A DNA stretch of 64,000 nucleotides from UBA6115 sp050953005 (GCA_050953005.1 JBMNLV010000003.1:62001-126000); one strand, 5' to 3'. Counted from the first letter of the stretch, positions 17,323-26,896 are shown. Numbers and translations: made by a program. The notes: generated by a model not told the origin, from the letters alone.

Positions 17323-18330
17323 TTATTTTCTGGCAACCTTTAACAGCTCATCCTTCAGCAGGGGTAGCACCTTGCGACCATCAGTTACCAAACCAACATG
17401 GGCAATACCGAAAATAGCCGCCTGTGGGTCAGAGTTGATGGCAATGATCAAGTCCGCCTTGTCCATACCGGCAGTATGCTGCACGGCGCCTGAGATGCCC
17501 ATGGCGATGTATATCTTGGGTTTTACAGTAGTGCCCGTTTGGCCAACCTGGAGGGCCTTGGGGGCAATGCCTGCATCCACCAGGGCACGGGAAGCGCCGG
17601 GGGTGACGCCCAGCTCACGGGCGGTATCCTGAAGCAGGTCATAATCATCCTTCAATCCCCGGCCGCCGGAAAGAATGACCTGGGCCTTGGAGATATCCAC
17701 ACTCTTTTTAGCCTTGGGAACGCGTTTGACAAAGCGTACCTGGTCTTCCTCATCAAAGGTTACCTGGTGCTCCACATACTGCCGCTGCCCCTGATGGGCT
17801 TCCGGCAAGAGATCAAAGACATGGGGCCTGATGGTGGACATCTGGGGCCTGGTTTTTGGGCAGATGATGGTACCAAAGAGGTTTCCCCCAAAAGCAGGGC
17901 GGGTCACCAGCAGCGTGCCGGGATTTTCGTTTTCCGTGTCCACATCAATTTGGGTGGCGTCGGCCGTCAAGCCGGTGTTCACCCGGGCAGCTACCCGAGG
18001 GGCAAGGTCCCGGCCAATGACCGTGGCAGCCAGCAGCATGCTGTCCGGTTTGTAAGCCTGTATAACGCTCACCAGCGCCTTGGCGTAGTGTTGGGTGCTG
18101 TAACGGGCAAGCCTGGGGCTCTCCACCGCGATGATTTTATCCGCGCCGCCTAAATAGGCCTGGTCCTTGAAGGGATGATTGTTTTCCCCCAGTAACACCC
18201 CCACGACCTCAAAACCGGGGATGCTCTTCACCAGTTCCCGGGATTTAGCCAGCAGCTGCAAACTGCCTTCCGCAATACCGTCCTTGCCTTTTTCCAGAAA
18301 AACAAAAATGTCTTTGGTATTAAATGCCAT
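17323..18330 (-). CDS. etfA: Electron transfer flavoprotein alpha subunit
   Basis: 335-residue EtfA, which binds FAD and passes electrons with EtfB. The C-terminal FAD domain is clear: LSGGRGLKDDYDLLQDTA, GASRALVDAGIAP, QVGQTGTTVKPKIYIAMG, ISGAVQHTAGM and INSDPQAAIFGIAHVGLV. It starts 1 nt after the end of etfB and is the last gene of bcd-etfB-etfA. In butyrate-forming clostridia these subunits form a complex with butyryl-CoA dehydrogenase that can bifurcate electrons to ferredoxin; operation here is inferred from the gene set. Confidence 0.96.
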   Translation of the reverse strand: MAFNTKDIFVFLEKGKDGIAEGSLQLLAKSRELVKSIPGFEVVGVLLGENNHPFKDQAYLGGADKIIAVESPRLARYSTQHYAKALVSVIQAYKPDSMLLAATVIGRDLAPRVAARVNTGLTADATQIDVDTENENPGTLLVTRPAFGGNLFGTIICPKTRPQMSTIRPHVFDLLPEAHQGQRQYVEHQVTFDEEDQVRFVKRVPKAKKSVDISKAQVILSGGRGLKDDYDLLQDTARELGVTPGASRALVDAGIAPKALQVGQTGTTVKPKIYIAMGISGAVQHTAGMDKADLIIAINSDPQAAIFGIAHVGLVTDGRKVLPLLKDELLKVARK

Positions 18331-18331
18331 G

Positions 18332-19123
18332 TTATTTGCCTCCTTTATTCAGGTAGGGCGCCAGGTATCTGGCAACGGTTTCCGCAGCTTCTGAAGGGGA
18401 CACGGTTTTTACTTCATGGCTGCCCGTCAGCACCCGGGGAAAGGTTTTTTTCACCAGGGTCGGAGAGCCGGAAAGGCCGGTGTGCTCCATATCCAGGCCC
18501 AGGTCTTCGTTAGTGAGCTGGTCAACAGGGGCTTGGAAGCTTTCCCACAACAAATCCACCCGGCCAAAACGGGGCTTGTTGTTGCTGGCGATGCAAGTGA
18601 TCAATACGGGCAGATTAGCCTCCAGCACCTCGGAATACTCCTCATACTCCTTGGTAACCTGAATAACGCCGTCCTCAATATGGTGAATCTGGGTAACCAG
18701 GGTAATTTGGGGGATGTTCAGCTTTTCGGCAGTCTGGGGCCCCACCTGTGCCGTATCCCCGTCAATGGCCTGACGCCCGGCGATGATCAAGTCATAGGGA
18801 TATCTGGCAATGGCTGCCGCCAGGGTGTTGGAGGTGGCCCAGGTGTCAGAGCCGGCAAAGGCTCTGTCCGTAATCAGGGTCACCTTGTCCACGCCCATGC
18901 TTTTTAATTCCCTTAACATGCTTTCCGCCTGCATGGGGCCCATACAGATGGCATGCACATGGGCGCCATAATGGTCTTTCAGCTGCAGGGCTTCCTCCAC
19001 TGCCGCCAAATCATCCGGGTTGGTGATGGTGGGCACGCCGGCCCGGATTAAAGTTCCGGTTTCCCGGTCCACACTCATTTCCGTGGTGTCCGGTACCTGT
19101 TTAACCAATACAATAATCTTCAT
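18332..19123 (-). CDS. etfB: Electron transfer flavoprotein beta subunit
   Basis: 263-residue EtfB. It shows the N-terminal KIIVLVKQVPDT, NPDDLAAVEEALQLKD, the nucleotide-binding DLIIAGRQAIDGDTAQVGP segment and the C-terminal PSEAAETVARYLAPYL. The length is typical of the clostridial type that binds a second flavin. It is placed between bcd (9 nt upstream) and etfA (1 nt downstream), the standard order. Confidence 0.96.
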   Translation of the reverse strand: MKIIVLVKQVPDTTEMSVDRETGTLIRAGVPTITNPDDLAAVEEALQLKDHYGAHVHAICMGPMQAESMLRELKSMGVDKVTLITDRAFAGSDTWATSNTLAAAIARYPYDLIIAGRQAIDGDTAQVGPQTAEKLNIPQITLVTQIHHIEDGVIQVTKEYEEYSEVLEANLPVLITCIASNNKPRFGRVDLLWESFQAPVDQLTNEDLGLDMEHTGLSGSPTLVKKTFPRVLTGSHEVKTVSPSEAAETVARYLAPYLNKGGK

Positions 19124-19132
19124 TCCGCCCTC

Positions 19133-20272
19133 CTACTTAAGCATATGTCCAGAGATGACCATGCGCTGTACCTCGCTGGTGCCCTCGTAAATCTCGGTGA
19201 TTTTTGCGTCCCGCATCATGCGCTCCACCGGGTAATCCCGCGTGTATCCGTAGCCTCCAAACAACTGCACTGCCTTGGTGGTCACTGCCATGGCGGTTTC
19301 TGCAGCAAACAGCTTTGCCATAGAGGCAGCCATGCTGTAGTTTTCTCCGTTATCCTTCATGCAGGCAGCCCTGTACACCAAAAGCCTGGCGGCATCTATC
19401 CGGGTCTGCAGATCCGCGAGGGTAAACTGGGTGTTTTGAAACTGTGCGATGGTTCTGCCGAACTGCTTACGCTGCTTGACATAGGCTACCGTTTCGTCAA
19501 TGGCGCCCTGGGCGATACCCAAAGCCTGGGCGGCAACGCCGATGCGGCCGCCATCCAGGGTTTTCATGGCAACGGAAAAACCCCTGCCTTCTTTGCCAAG
19601 GAGGCTGCCAAGAGGCAGCTTGACATTTTCAAAAATCAACTCACATGTGGAAGAACCCCTGATGCCCATTTTCTTTTCCAAAGGTCCAATGGAAAAACCG
19701 GGCATGCCCTTTTCCAGAATAAAAGCAGAAATGCCCCTAGTGCCTTGCTCCGGTGCTGTCATGGCGAAAATGACAAACACGTCCGCCACGCCGGCATTGG
19801 TGATGAAAATTTTTGAGCCATTGAGCAGATAATGATCCGCTTCCTTCCTGGCATAGCTTTGCTGGGTGGCTGCATCGGTACCGGCATTGGGTTCGGTTAA
19901 GGCAAACGCCCCAATCTTTTCACCCCGGCACAGAGGTCCCAAATATTTATCTTTTTGCTCCTGGGTGCCGAATTCCTGAATGGGCCATTCGCACAAGGAG
20001 GTATGGGCAGACAACACAACCCCGGTAGTAGCGCAAACTTTGGAGATTTCTTCCACCGCCAGGACATAAGCCAGGTTATCCGCCCCGGCTCCTCCCGATT
20101 CTTTGGGCACCGGAATGCCCAACATCCCCATCTCCGCCATGCAACGGAAATTTTCCTCCGGAAACCGCTCCAGTTCATCAATTTCTGATGCCAGGGGCTT
20201 TACCTGTTGCTGGGCAAAGCTCCTGAACATTTTTTGCAGCGCCTGATGCTGCAAAGACAACTGAAAATCCAT
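19133..20272 (-). CDS. bcd: Short-chain (butyryl-) acyl-CoA dehydrogenase
   Basis: 379-residue FAD enzyme that reduces crotonyl-CoA to butyryl-CoA in butyrate formation. Motifs seen: FALTEPNAGTDAATQQSYA (FAD binding), KIFITNAGVADVFVIFA, KMGIRGSSTCELIFENV and the C-terminal EIYEGTSEVQRMVISGHML, which holds the catalytic glutamate of short-chain enzymes. ATG 20272 is preceded by AAGGAGGGAAGGC; the frame is open 33 bases upstream without a good ribosome site. The thl, crt and hbd genes that often accompany it are not in the window. Confidence 0.95.
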   Translation of the reverse strand: MDFQLSLQHQALQKMFRSFAQQQVKPLASEIDELERFPEENFRCMAEMGMLGIPVPKESGGAGADNLAYVLAVEEISKVCATTGVVLSAHTSLCEWPIQEFGTQEQKDKYLGPLCRGEKIGAFALTEPNAGTDAATQQSYARKEADHYLLNGSKIFITNAGVADVFVIFAMTAPEQGTRGISAFILEKGMPGFSIGPLEKKMGIRGSSTCELIFENVKLPLGSLLGKEGRGFSVAMKTLDGGRIGVAAQALGIAQGAIDETVAYVKQRKQFGRTIAQFQNTQFTLADLQTRIDAARLLVYRAACMKDNGENYSMAASMAKLFAAETAMAVTTKAVQLFGGYGYTRDYPVERMMRDAKITEIYEGTSEVQRMVISGHMLK

Positions 20273-20568
20273 GCCTTCCCTCCTTGGTCGATTGGTGTTT
20301 CGCATAGGCCAGAACTACATATAATAGGATTTTTTGGAAAAAGATGAATCTGGCTTCATATTCAGGGTAGAACGATGAGCGCAGAATTTCAATGTTTATT
20401 TCCAATTTTACTGGTATCAATTTTGTCCCGCCGGGGTTTCTGTGTCCCCAAATAACATGTCTGCGTATGCCATCTATAATCATCATGGACACTTCTTTAT
20501 TGGATTGGCGCACAACATGAGCTGTTTTTCATACGCAGCACAAAATATGATCATAATAATCGGTTCTT
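20273..20568. other. Intergenic region without a recognised gene
   Basis: About 300 bases between divergent bcd and the glycerate kinase gene. The short frames here do not resemble any protein. A possible bcd -10 (TATTAT, minus strand 20336-20331) is visible; otherwise nothing clear. Confidence 0.5.
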
Positions 20569-20598
20569 TTGTGTTTCTATGTGTTTTTGCGCTATAAT
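20569..20598 (+). promoter_or_regulatory. Probable promoter of the glycerate kinase gene
   Basis: TATAAT at 20593-20598, weak TTGTGT at 20569-20574, spacer 18, 41 bases before the start codon. Confidence 0.5.
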
Positions 20599-20639
20599 TG
20601 GCTATCGTCCTGATCAAAACTTACTGTTGAGGTGTTTAA

Positions 20640-21875
20640 ATGTCATTGTATGAAGATGCCAGGCTGATCATGAAAGAAGCCCTGGCCTCCGCCCTGCCGG
20701 ACAACGCGGTCCAAAAAGCGCTGAATGAACTACGCCTGGATAACGATGGAAAAACAGTTCTGATCGCCATTGGAAAAGCGGCCTGGCAGATGGCGAAGGC
20801 CGCCTTGTCCGTGCTAGGCGACAAGGTACACGCCGGGGTCGTCATTACCAAGCACGGCCACAGCATGGGAGATCTCCCCCATGTTCGAGTGTTCGAGGCT
20901 GGTCACCCGGTGCCGGACGAGGATACCATCACAGCCACCGGGGCAGCCCTTCAAGCGGTAAGGGGACTGACTGAGAAGGACATGGTTCTTTTCCTGATTT
21001 CAGGCGGCGGAAGCGCGCTGTTTGAGCAACCAAAGGTCAACCTTGACGAGCTTAAGGACATCACCGGCCAGTTGCTGGCTGCGGGCTGTGATATTGTGGA
21101 GACCAATACCATCAGGAAACGCCTGTCCAATGTAAAGGGCGGACGATTTGCGCAGCTTTGCGCCCCTGCCCGGGTGTTTTCCATCGTGCTTAGTGACATC
21201 GTGGGCGACCCGCTAGACATGATCGCCTCAGGTCCCGCATACCCGGACAGCAGCACAAAGGAAGACGCGCTTCAGATCATCAAGCGCTACCGGTTAAACC
21301 TCAGCCCGGAAACCCTGACAGCCATGGAAGAGGAAACTCCAAAAGCGCTTTCCAATGTCACCACGAAAATCACGGGAAGCGTGCGCCAACTGTGCGATTC
21401 GGCGGCAGACACAGCGAAAAGACTAGGCTATAAGCCCTTCATTCTTACAGCCTCCTTAAGAAGCGTGGCTAAGGAAGTGGGCGCTTTCCTGGGCGCGATG
21501 GCGGAATACCATCAGCAGTCAGAAAAGTCCCTCGCGTTTATCTGCGGCGGTGAAACCGTGGTGCATCTTGTCGGCAACGGTCTGGGGGGGCGCAACCAGG
21601 AAATCGCCCTTGCGGCTGTCCCCTATCTATCCTCCTGCAAGGATACCTGCCTGTTCTCCCTGGGCTCTGACGGCACAGATGGCCCCACCGATGCGGCAGG
21701 CGGCTATGTGGATGACCGCACCTCTTCCAGGTTTGAGGAAATAGGCCTGGACAACCGCGCGATGCTGGACAACAATGATGCCTACCATGCGCTGAAAGCC
21801 GTTGACGGGCTGATTATGACCGGACCGACCGGAACCAATGTCAACGATGTCACGGTACTCCTGATTAAGCGTTAG
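20640..21875 (+). CDS. Glycerate 2-kinase (MOFRL family)
   Basis: 411-residue enzyme of the DUF4147/MOFRL type that phosphorylates D-glycerate to 2-phosphoglycerate. Seen: the N-terminal GKAAWQMAKAAL, the glycine loop LISGGGSALFE, TNTIRKRLSNVKGGR, and the C-terminal MOFRL motifs GGRNQEIALAA and GSDGTDGPTDAAGGYVD. The ribosome site GAGGTG precedes the ATG. The next gene encodes tartronate-semialdehyde reductase, so the pair would carry glyoxylate- or glucarate-derived carbon into glycolysis. Each gene has its own promoter. Confidence 0.92.
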   Translation: MSLYEDARLIMKEALASALPDNAVQKALNELRLDNDGKTVLIAIGKAAWQMAKAALSVLGDKVHAGVVITKHGHSMGDLPHVRVFEAGHPVPDEDTITATGAALQAVRGLTEKDMVLFLISGGGSALFEQPKVNLDELKDITGQLLAAGCDIVETNTIRKRLSNVKGGRFAQLCAPARVFSIVLSDIVGDPLDMIASGPAYPDSSTKEDALQIIKRYRLNLSPETLTAMEEETPKALSNVTTKITGSVRQLCDSAADTAKRLGYKPFILTASLRSVAKEVGAFLGAMAEYHQQSEKSLAFICGGETVVHLVGNGLGGRNQEIALAAVPYLSSCKDTCLFSLGSDGTDGPTDAAGGYVDDRTSSRFEEIGLDNRAMLDNNDAYHALKAVDGLIMTGPTGTNVNDVTVLLIKR

Positions 21876-21973
21876 GAGAGTCTTTTAATTGAAACGAGCG
21901 TCTCAATATGCGAAGCTATACATGACATTGTCCTCAAAATTATTATAAATGCCTTTTTGGAACATGTGAAAAC

Positions 21974-22008
21974 TTGTGCCTGTGAAAGAAAAAAGTATAT
22001 AATATAAT
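21974..22008 (+). promoter_or_regulatory. Promoter of tartronate-semialdehyde reductase gene
   Basis: TTGTGC (21974-21979), spacer 18, TATAAT (21998-22003) with a second overlapping TATAAT at 22003-22008. Confidence 0.6.
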
Positions 22009-22048
22009 AGAATTGATTTATTCATTTAGACAAATAGGAGGTAAAAGA

Positions 22049-22933
22049 ATGAAAATCGGATTGATTGGTCTTGGTATCATGGGCAAACCCATGGCAAAAA
22101 ACTTGCTGAAAGCCGGGTATGACTTGACGGTCTTTGATTTGAACCAGGCACCCGTGGAAGAGGTGGTCCAGGCCGGCGCTAAGAAAGCGGTTTCCAGCGC
22201 TGAACTGGCTCGGGATGTTGACGTAGTAATGACCATGCTGCCCAACTCCCCCCATGTCAAGTCTGTTGTTTTAACTCCCGGTGGCGTAAAAGATTCTGCC
22301 CGTCCCGGAACCATCTTTGTGGACATGAGTTCAATTAACCCCATCGCTTCCCGTGAAATCGCCAAGGCGCTTGCCGAGAAAGGCATTGAGATGCTGGACG
22401 CTCCCGTTTCCGGCGGCGAGCCCAAGGCGATTGACGGCACGCTTTCCTTCATGGTTGGCGGCAAACAGGAAGTGTTTGACAAAATCAAACCTATTCTTGA
22501 AAAAATGGGTTCTTCCGTTGTGCGCTGCGGTGACATCGGTGCCGGAAACGTCACCAAACTGTGCAACCAGGTAGTTGTAGCCTGCAACATCGCCGGTCTT
22601 GCCGAAGCCCTGTTGCTGGGACAGAAAGCCGGTGTGGACCCGGAGGTCATTTATCAGGCCATCCGCGGCGGTCTGGCTGGTTCAACTGTTATGGACGCCA
22701 AGGCGCCGATGATGATTGCCCGTAATTTCAAGCCCGGCTTCCGTATTGATTTGCACATCAAGGATCTCAACAATGTTATGGATGCCGCCCAGACTGTAGA
22801 TTCTCCCACCCCGCTGTCCGCCCAGATACTGGAAATGATGAAAAATCTTCACTGCTTTGGCGAAGGCGGCCTGGATCACTCCGCACTCGCCCGTTATTAT
22901 GAGCGTCTGGGCAACACTGAGTTTGGCGCCTGA
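22049..22933 (+). CDS. garR: 2-hydroxy-3-oxopropionate (tartronate semialdehyde) reductase
   Basis: 294-residue beta-hydroxyacid dehydrogenase. The NAD(P) motif GLIGLGIMGKPMAKNLLKAG opens the protein. The family substrate motif DAPVSGGEPKAIDGTLSFMVGG (first part DAPVSGG) lies near residue 118, and the catalytic lysine is in GNVTKLCNQ near 170. The C-terminal KDLNNVMDAA helix is present. ATG 22049 follows TAGGAGGTAAAAG. Its adjacency to glycerate 2-kinase supports the tartronate-semialdehyde assignment over 3-hydroxyisobutyrate dehydrogenase. Confidence 0.88.
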   Translation: MKIGLIGLGIMGKPMAKNLLKAGYDLTVFDLNQAPVEEVVQAGAKKAVSSAELARDVDVVMTMLPNSPHVKSVVLTPGGVKDSARPGTIFVDMSSINPIASREIAKALAEKGIEMLDAPVSGGEPKAIDGTLSFMVGGKQEVFDKIKPILEKMGSSVVRCGDIGAGNVTKLCNQVVVACNIAGLAEALLLGQKAGVDPEVIYQAIRGGLAGSTVMDAKAPMMIARNFKPGFRIDLHIKDLNNVMDAAQTVDSPTPLSAQILEMMKNLHCFGEGGLDHSALARYYERLGNTEFGA

Positions 22934-22978
22934 TAGTTTGAAAACAGCCGGTTGATACTGGCTGTTCAGAGCGTAGAC

Positions 22979-23012
22979 AAAGCGGTTTTAGCAGTTGTGC
23001 TAAGATCGCTTT
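22979..23012 (+). terminator. Two-part hairpin downstream of garR
   Basis: AAAGCG (22979-22984) pairs with CGCTTT (23007-23012), and inside it TTAGCA (22988-22993) pairs with TGCTAA (22998-23003). It lacks a clean T-run, so it may be an mRNA 3' structure rather than a strong terminator. Another inverted repeat, AACAGCC/GGCTGTT, lies just upstream. Confidence 0.4.
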
Positions 23013-23114
23013 GGTGTAATGCATGTATCTGCTTTTCAGAATAATCAGGCAGGCAGTAAAATTACGGGCAATCAAACGTAAAAAACGAACCAGTGAAGCT
23101 GCGTCCTGAGAGGG

Positions 23115-23300
23115 TGTTCCATCCGGTCTCCCCTTCTTTTCAAGCAACCTCGCAAGCTTCTTGAGGTTCATGCACGCGTAGGTCAGCCCTGCTCTCCATC
23201 CGGGCTTTGCCATACATCCGGGTATACCTGAATCCTTGATATTCCTTTACTGTGCCGAATATTCGCTCAATCGTCTCTTTTCGCTTCCTGTACGGTTTCC
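23115..23300 (-). pseudogene. C-terminal relic of an IS1182-family transposase
   Basis: On the minus strand, KETIERIFGTVKEYQGFRYT and MYGKARME are followed, in a different frame, by RAGLTYACMNLKKLARLLEK. These are the conserved last blocks of IS1182-type transposases. A frameshift separates the two blocks and nothing of the DDE core remains. Fossil fragment. Confidence 0.75.
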
Positions 23301-23364
23301 TTCACCCCAAGGGTGTTGACGAGCCTGTTTTACCAGAGGGACCTTGATAAAGGAGTGTGTTCAC

Positions 23365-25524
23365 ATGGAAATCAAACAGGCAAATTGGATTACACCATCA
23401 GTTGATATAGGTGATGTTTGCCCTGTGTTTCAGCGCATATTTCAAGTAAAAAAGCCCATTGAGAAAGCGGATTTACAGATCACGGCCTTGGGCGTATATG
23501 AAGCGGAATTAAACAGAGAACGCATCAGCGATTTTGTGCTGGCACCCGGCTGGACAAGCTATGCTCACCGCTTGCAGGTGCAACATTATGATGTGACAGC
23601 GCTGCTTCAAGAGGATAACGACCTGCGCGTTACCGTAGGCCGGGGCTGGTTTCGCTCGCCGATGCCGGGTTGGTTTGATGATGAAGATAAGAAACGCCGT
23701 TATGAGCAGCCCTGTGGCTTGATTGCCCAGCTGAAGCTGCGCTATGCCGATGGCAGCGAAGAAAAGATCATAAGTGATGAAGCATGGCAGTTTGGCAAAA
23801 GCCCTGTTCGTTTTAGCGAGATCTACGATGGAGAAACCTATGACGCAAGCGTAGAAACCGTTGATTTGCAGCCCGTGAAGTCACTGAACTGGCGTAAGGA
23901 TATCCTGATTGCTCAGGAGGGCGAAGCCATCCGTGAAACCGAGCGGGTAGCAGCACAAAAAGTCTTCCGTACGCCCGCTGGCGACCAGGTAGTGGACTTT
24001 GGCCAGGTGGTTACAGGCTACGTGGAATTTACTGTGGACGCTAAAACAGGCGATATGGTAATCTTCAATCATGCCGAGGTGCTGGACAAGAACGGAAACT
24101 TCTACAATGAAAATTACCAAAGCGCGAAATCAATGGTGCGCTATGCCTGTAAAGGCGGCAGGCAGACCTGGCATCCGCGCCTGACCTTCTTCGGCTTCCG
24201 CTATATCAATCTGATCAGCTGGCCCGGCGAAGCCAAACCGGAGGATTTCACAGCCATCGCGGTGCACTCCGATATGAAGCGTACCGGCTGGCTGGAATCG
24301 GGCAATGCCGAACTGAACCAGCTCTTTTCCAACATCGTGTGGGGACAGCGGGGCAACTTCCTGGACGTGCCCACCGACTGTCCCCAACGGGACGAGCGCC
24401 TGGGCTGGACGGGTGATGCCCAAGTATTCATCAAAACCGCCAGCTATCTCTTTGACACCGAGCGTTTCTTCAAAAAGTGGCTCCGCGACATGGCTGCAGA
24501 TCAGCGTGAGGATGGCGGCGTCGGCCAAGTGATTCCTGATATAATGCCCGGCAGTTCTTGCAGCGCGGCTTGGGGTGACGCTGCCACCATTTGCCCTTGG
24601 CAGCTATACCAGACCTATGGGAACAAATCCATTCTTTCCGATCAGTTTAATTGCATGAAAAAATGGGTGAATTACATAACTTATATAACCACCACCGAAA
24701 ACCTGTGGACGGGTTGCAACCATTTCGGTGATTGGCTGGGACTCGATGCTCCCATCGGGAGCTACAAGGGCTCCAGCCGAGAGGATTTCATTGCCTCAGC
24801 ATTCTATGCCTATTCCACTGAACTGGTTGTCAAAGCCGGAAAGCTGCTTGGGAAGGATATTTCATCATATGAAGCCCAATATCAGCGTATTGTGGAAGCT
24901 TTCCGCAAGGCATATCCGGAATATAAAACCCAGACTGAGCATATTTTGGCCGTGCACTTCGGACTGGCTAAAAATCTCCAAAAATCAGCTGATGATTTGG
25001 CGGAAATGATCCGTGCTGATGGAACGCGTTTGCGTACCGGATTCGTTGGCACACCCTACATTCTGCATGTACTGAGCAATTATGGTCATGTTGACGTGGC
25101 TTGGGATCTGTTGCTGAAAAGGGACTATCCCGGCTGGCTGTACCCCGTCACCAAAGGCGCGACAACCATTTGGGAGCATTGGGACGGTATTAAGGAGGAC
25201 GGCACATTCTGGTCAAAGGATATGAACTCATTCAATCACTATGCCTATGGCGCGGTAGCGGATTGGATATTCGAGCGGGCGGCAGGGATTTTTCATGATG
25301 AAGCACATCCAGGCTTTTCAAAAATGATCTGGCAGCCTCATCCCGACAAGCGTATTGGATGGCTTACCGCATCCCTGCATACCCGCCAGGGCCTCATCCG
25401 TGTGTCCTGGCGCTATGAAGGGGACAGCGTGCGTTTTGAGCTTAAAACTCCTGTGGAGACCCAAGTGAAATTGAATGGCAAAGCTTTTACTGTACAACCC
25501 GGAAAGTATACTTGTTGGGGATAA
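23365..25524 (+). CDS. Alpha-L-rhamnosidase (GH78)
   Basis: 719-residue glycoside hydrolase that releases terminal L-rhamnose. No signal peptide is present, so it probably acts inside the cell on imported oligosaccharides. The N-terminal beta-sandwich domains (about 10-290) include LGVYEAELNRERIS and LAPGWTSYAHRLQVQHYDVT. The (alpha/alpha)6 barrel contains the family signature DCPQRDERLGWTGDAQVF near residue 340, which carries the general acid region, then TTIWEHWDGI and SFNHYAYGAVADWI. ATG 23365 follows AAAGGAG; a TTG seven codons earlier is less likely. RhaA follows, matching a rhamnose route. Confidence 0.95.
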   Translation: MEIKQANWITPSVDIGDVCPVFQRIFQVKKPIEKADLQITALGVYEAELNRERISDFVLAPGWTSYAHRLQVQHYDVTALLQEDNDLRVTVGRGWFRSPMPGWFDDEDKKRRYEQPCGLIAQLKLRYADGSEEKIISDEAWQFGKSPVRFSEIYDGETYDASVETVDLQPVKSLNWRKDILIAQEGEAIRETERVAAQKVFRTPAGDQVVDFGQVVTGYVEFTVDAKTGDMVIFNHAEVLDKNGNFYNENYQSAKSMVRYACKGGRQTWHPRLTFFGFRYINLISWPGEAKPEDFTAIAVHSDMKRTGWLESGNAELNQLFSNIVWGQRGNFLDVPTDCPQRDERLGWTGDAQVFIKTASYLFDTERFFKKWLRDMAADQREDGGVGQVIPDIMPGSSCSAAWGDAATICPWQLYQTYGNKSILSDQFNCMKKWVNYITYITTTENLWTGCNHFGDWLGLDAPIGSYKGSSREDFIASAFYAYSTELVVKAGKLLGKDISSYEAQYQRIVEAFRKAYPEYKTQTEHILAVHFGLAKNLQKSADDLAEMIRADGTRLRTGFVGTPYILHVLSNYGHVDVAWDLLLKRDYPGWLYPVTKGATTIWEHWDGIKEDGTFWSKDMNSFNHYAYGAVADWIFERAAGIFHDEAHPGFSKMIWQPHPDKRIGWLTASLHTRQGLIRVSWRYEGDSVRFELKTPVETQVKLNGKAFTVQPGKYTCWG

Positions 25525-25639
25525 ATAATATGGATTGGAAACTATTTAGTTACAAGGATTGTCATTTCGGCCCTGGTGTTTTTATTTGAGAGGACAGAAT
25601 GCGCGGCAACCTGGAAGTATGAATGGAGGATGATAAAGC

Positions 25640-26896
25640 GTGGGTTACGAGGAAGCAAGGAAACGCTACGCCGCCCTGGGTGTGGACACTGACGTAGCCA
25701 TTGAAAAACTCAAAACCGTGCCCGTCAGCCTGCACTGCTGGCAGGGAGACGATGTGCGAGGCTTTGATACCGACCCCGGCAAGCCCCTTACCGGAGGTAT
25801 TCAGACCACTGGCAACTATCCCGGCCGTGCCCGGAATCCGAAGGAATTAATGGCAGATTTGGATAAGGTTTTATCCCTGATCCCCGGAAACCCCAAAATG
25901 AACCTCCATGCCAGTTACGCCATTTTTGAAAACGGCGAATGGGCTGACCGGGATAAATTAGAGCCCAAGCATTACCGGAAATGGGTAAGTTTCTGCAAGG
26001 AGAGGAACCTGGGCTGCGATTTCAACCCCACCTTCTTCTCTCATCAAAAGTGCGACCCGCTGACCCTGTCCAGTCCCAACGAGGAAACCCGTCGCTTTTG
26101 GATTGAGCATGGCAGGGCATCCATCCGCATCAGCAGGTATCTTGCTGATGAGCTGGGCCAGCCTTGTATAATGAACATCTGGACAGGCGATGGCCTCAAA
26201 GACATTCCCGCTGACCGGTTGGGCCCCCGGATGCGTTATCGGAAATCTATCGACGAAATCCTCTCCGAGCCCTATGATTTTACAAAGGTCAAGCCCTGTA
26301 TAGAATCCAAGGTGTTCGGCATCGGTGTGGAAGCCTACACTGTGGGCAGTGCGGAGTTTGCCCTTTCCTACGCTGCTATGAACCGAAACAAGTGCATTCC
26401 TCTCATGGACAACGGCCACTACCATCCCACCGAGGCGGTCAGCGATAAGATCCCGGCGCTGTTGGCATTCTTTCCGGAAATAGCCCTGCATATCACACGA
26501 TCCATCCGCTGGGACAGCGACCATGTGGTTTTGCTCAATGATGAAACCCTTGAAATCGCCCTGGAGATCGTCCGCTGCGGAGGGCTTAATGGGCGGGTCA
26601 ACATTGCTCTGGACTATTTCGACGCCAGCATCAATCGTATTTCAGCCTGGGTCATGGGCTATCGTAACGTTCAAAAGGCCCTGCTCTTCGCCCTCTTGCA
26701 GCCCAACGCGACAATGAAAGCCATGCAGGACAATGGACGGTTCACCAGGCTGATGGTAATACAGGAAGAAATGAAGACCCTGCCCTTCGGTGAAATCTGG
26801 GATGCGTACTGCTGCCGCTGCAACAAGCCCTCCGACGGGGAATGGTTCCGGGAAATCGAAGAATATGAACAGAAGGTGTTGGTGAACCGCATATAA
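25640..26896 (+). CDS. rhaA: L-rhamnose isomerase
   Basis: 418-residue isomerase converting L-rhamnose to L-rhamnulose. Conserved stretches include VSLHCWQGDDVRGFD near the start, GNYPGRARNPKELM, LNLHASY-like NLHASYAIF, CDFNPTFFSH, and the metal-site region HYHPTEAVSDKIPALLAFFP, with SIRWDSDHVV further on. The length is normal. The start is a GTG with GGAGGA upstream. It follows the rhamnosidase by 115 bases. The kinase and aldolase of the pathway are not in the window. Confidence 0.96.
   Translation: MGYEEARKRYAALGVDTDVAIEKLKTVPVSLHCWQGDDVRGFDTDPGKPLTGGIQTTGNYPGRARNPKELMADLDKVLSLIPGNPKMNLHASYAIFENGEWADRDKLEPKHYRKWVSFCKERNLGCDFNPTFFSHQKCDPLTLSSPNEETRRFWIEHGRASIRISRYLADELGQPCIMNIWTGDGLKDIPADRLGPRMRYRKSIDEILSEPYDFTKVKPCIESKVFGIGVEAYTVGSAEFALSYAAMNRNKCIPLMDNGHYHPTEAVSDKIPALLAFFPEIALHITRSIRWDSDHVVLLNDETLEIALEIVRCGGLNGRVNIALDYFDASINRISAWVMGYRNVQKALLFALLQPNATMKAMQDNGRFTRLMVIQEEMKTLPFGEIWDAYCCRCNKPSDGEWFREIEEYEQKVLVNRI

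Noticed and set aside
20178..20513. Minus-strand open frame of about 111 codons upstream of bcd
   Set aside because: It overlaps the bcd start, has no family motif and no ribosome site.
22940..22975. Inverted repeat AACAGCC/GGCTGTT as the garR terminator
   Set aside because: No T-run follows and the neighbouring two-part hairpin at 22979-23012 is at least as good, so I did not call it separately.
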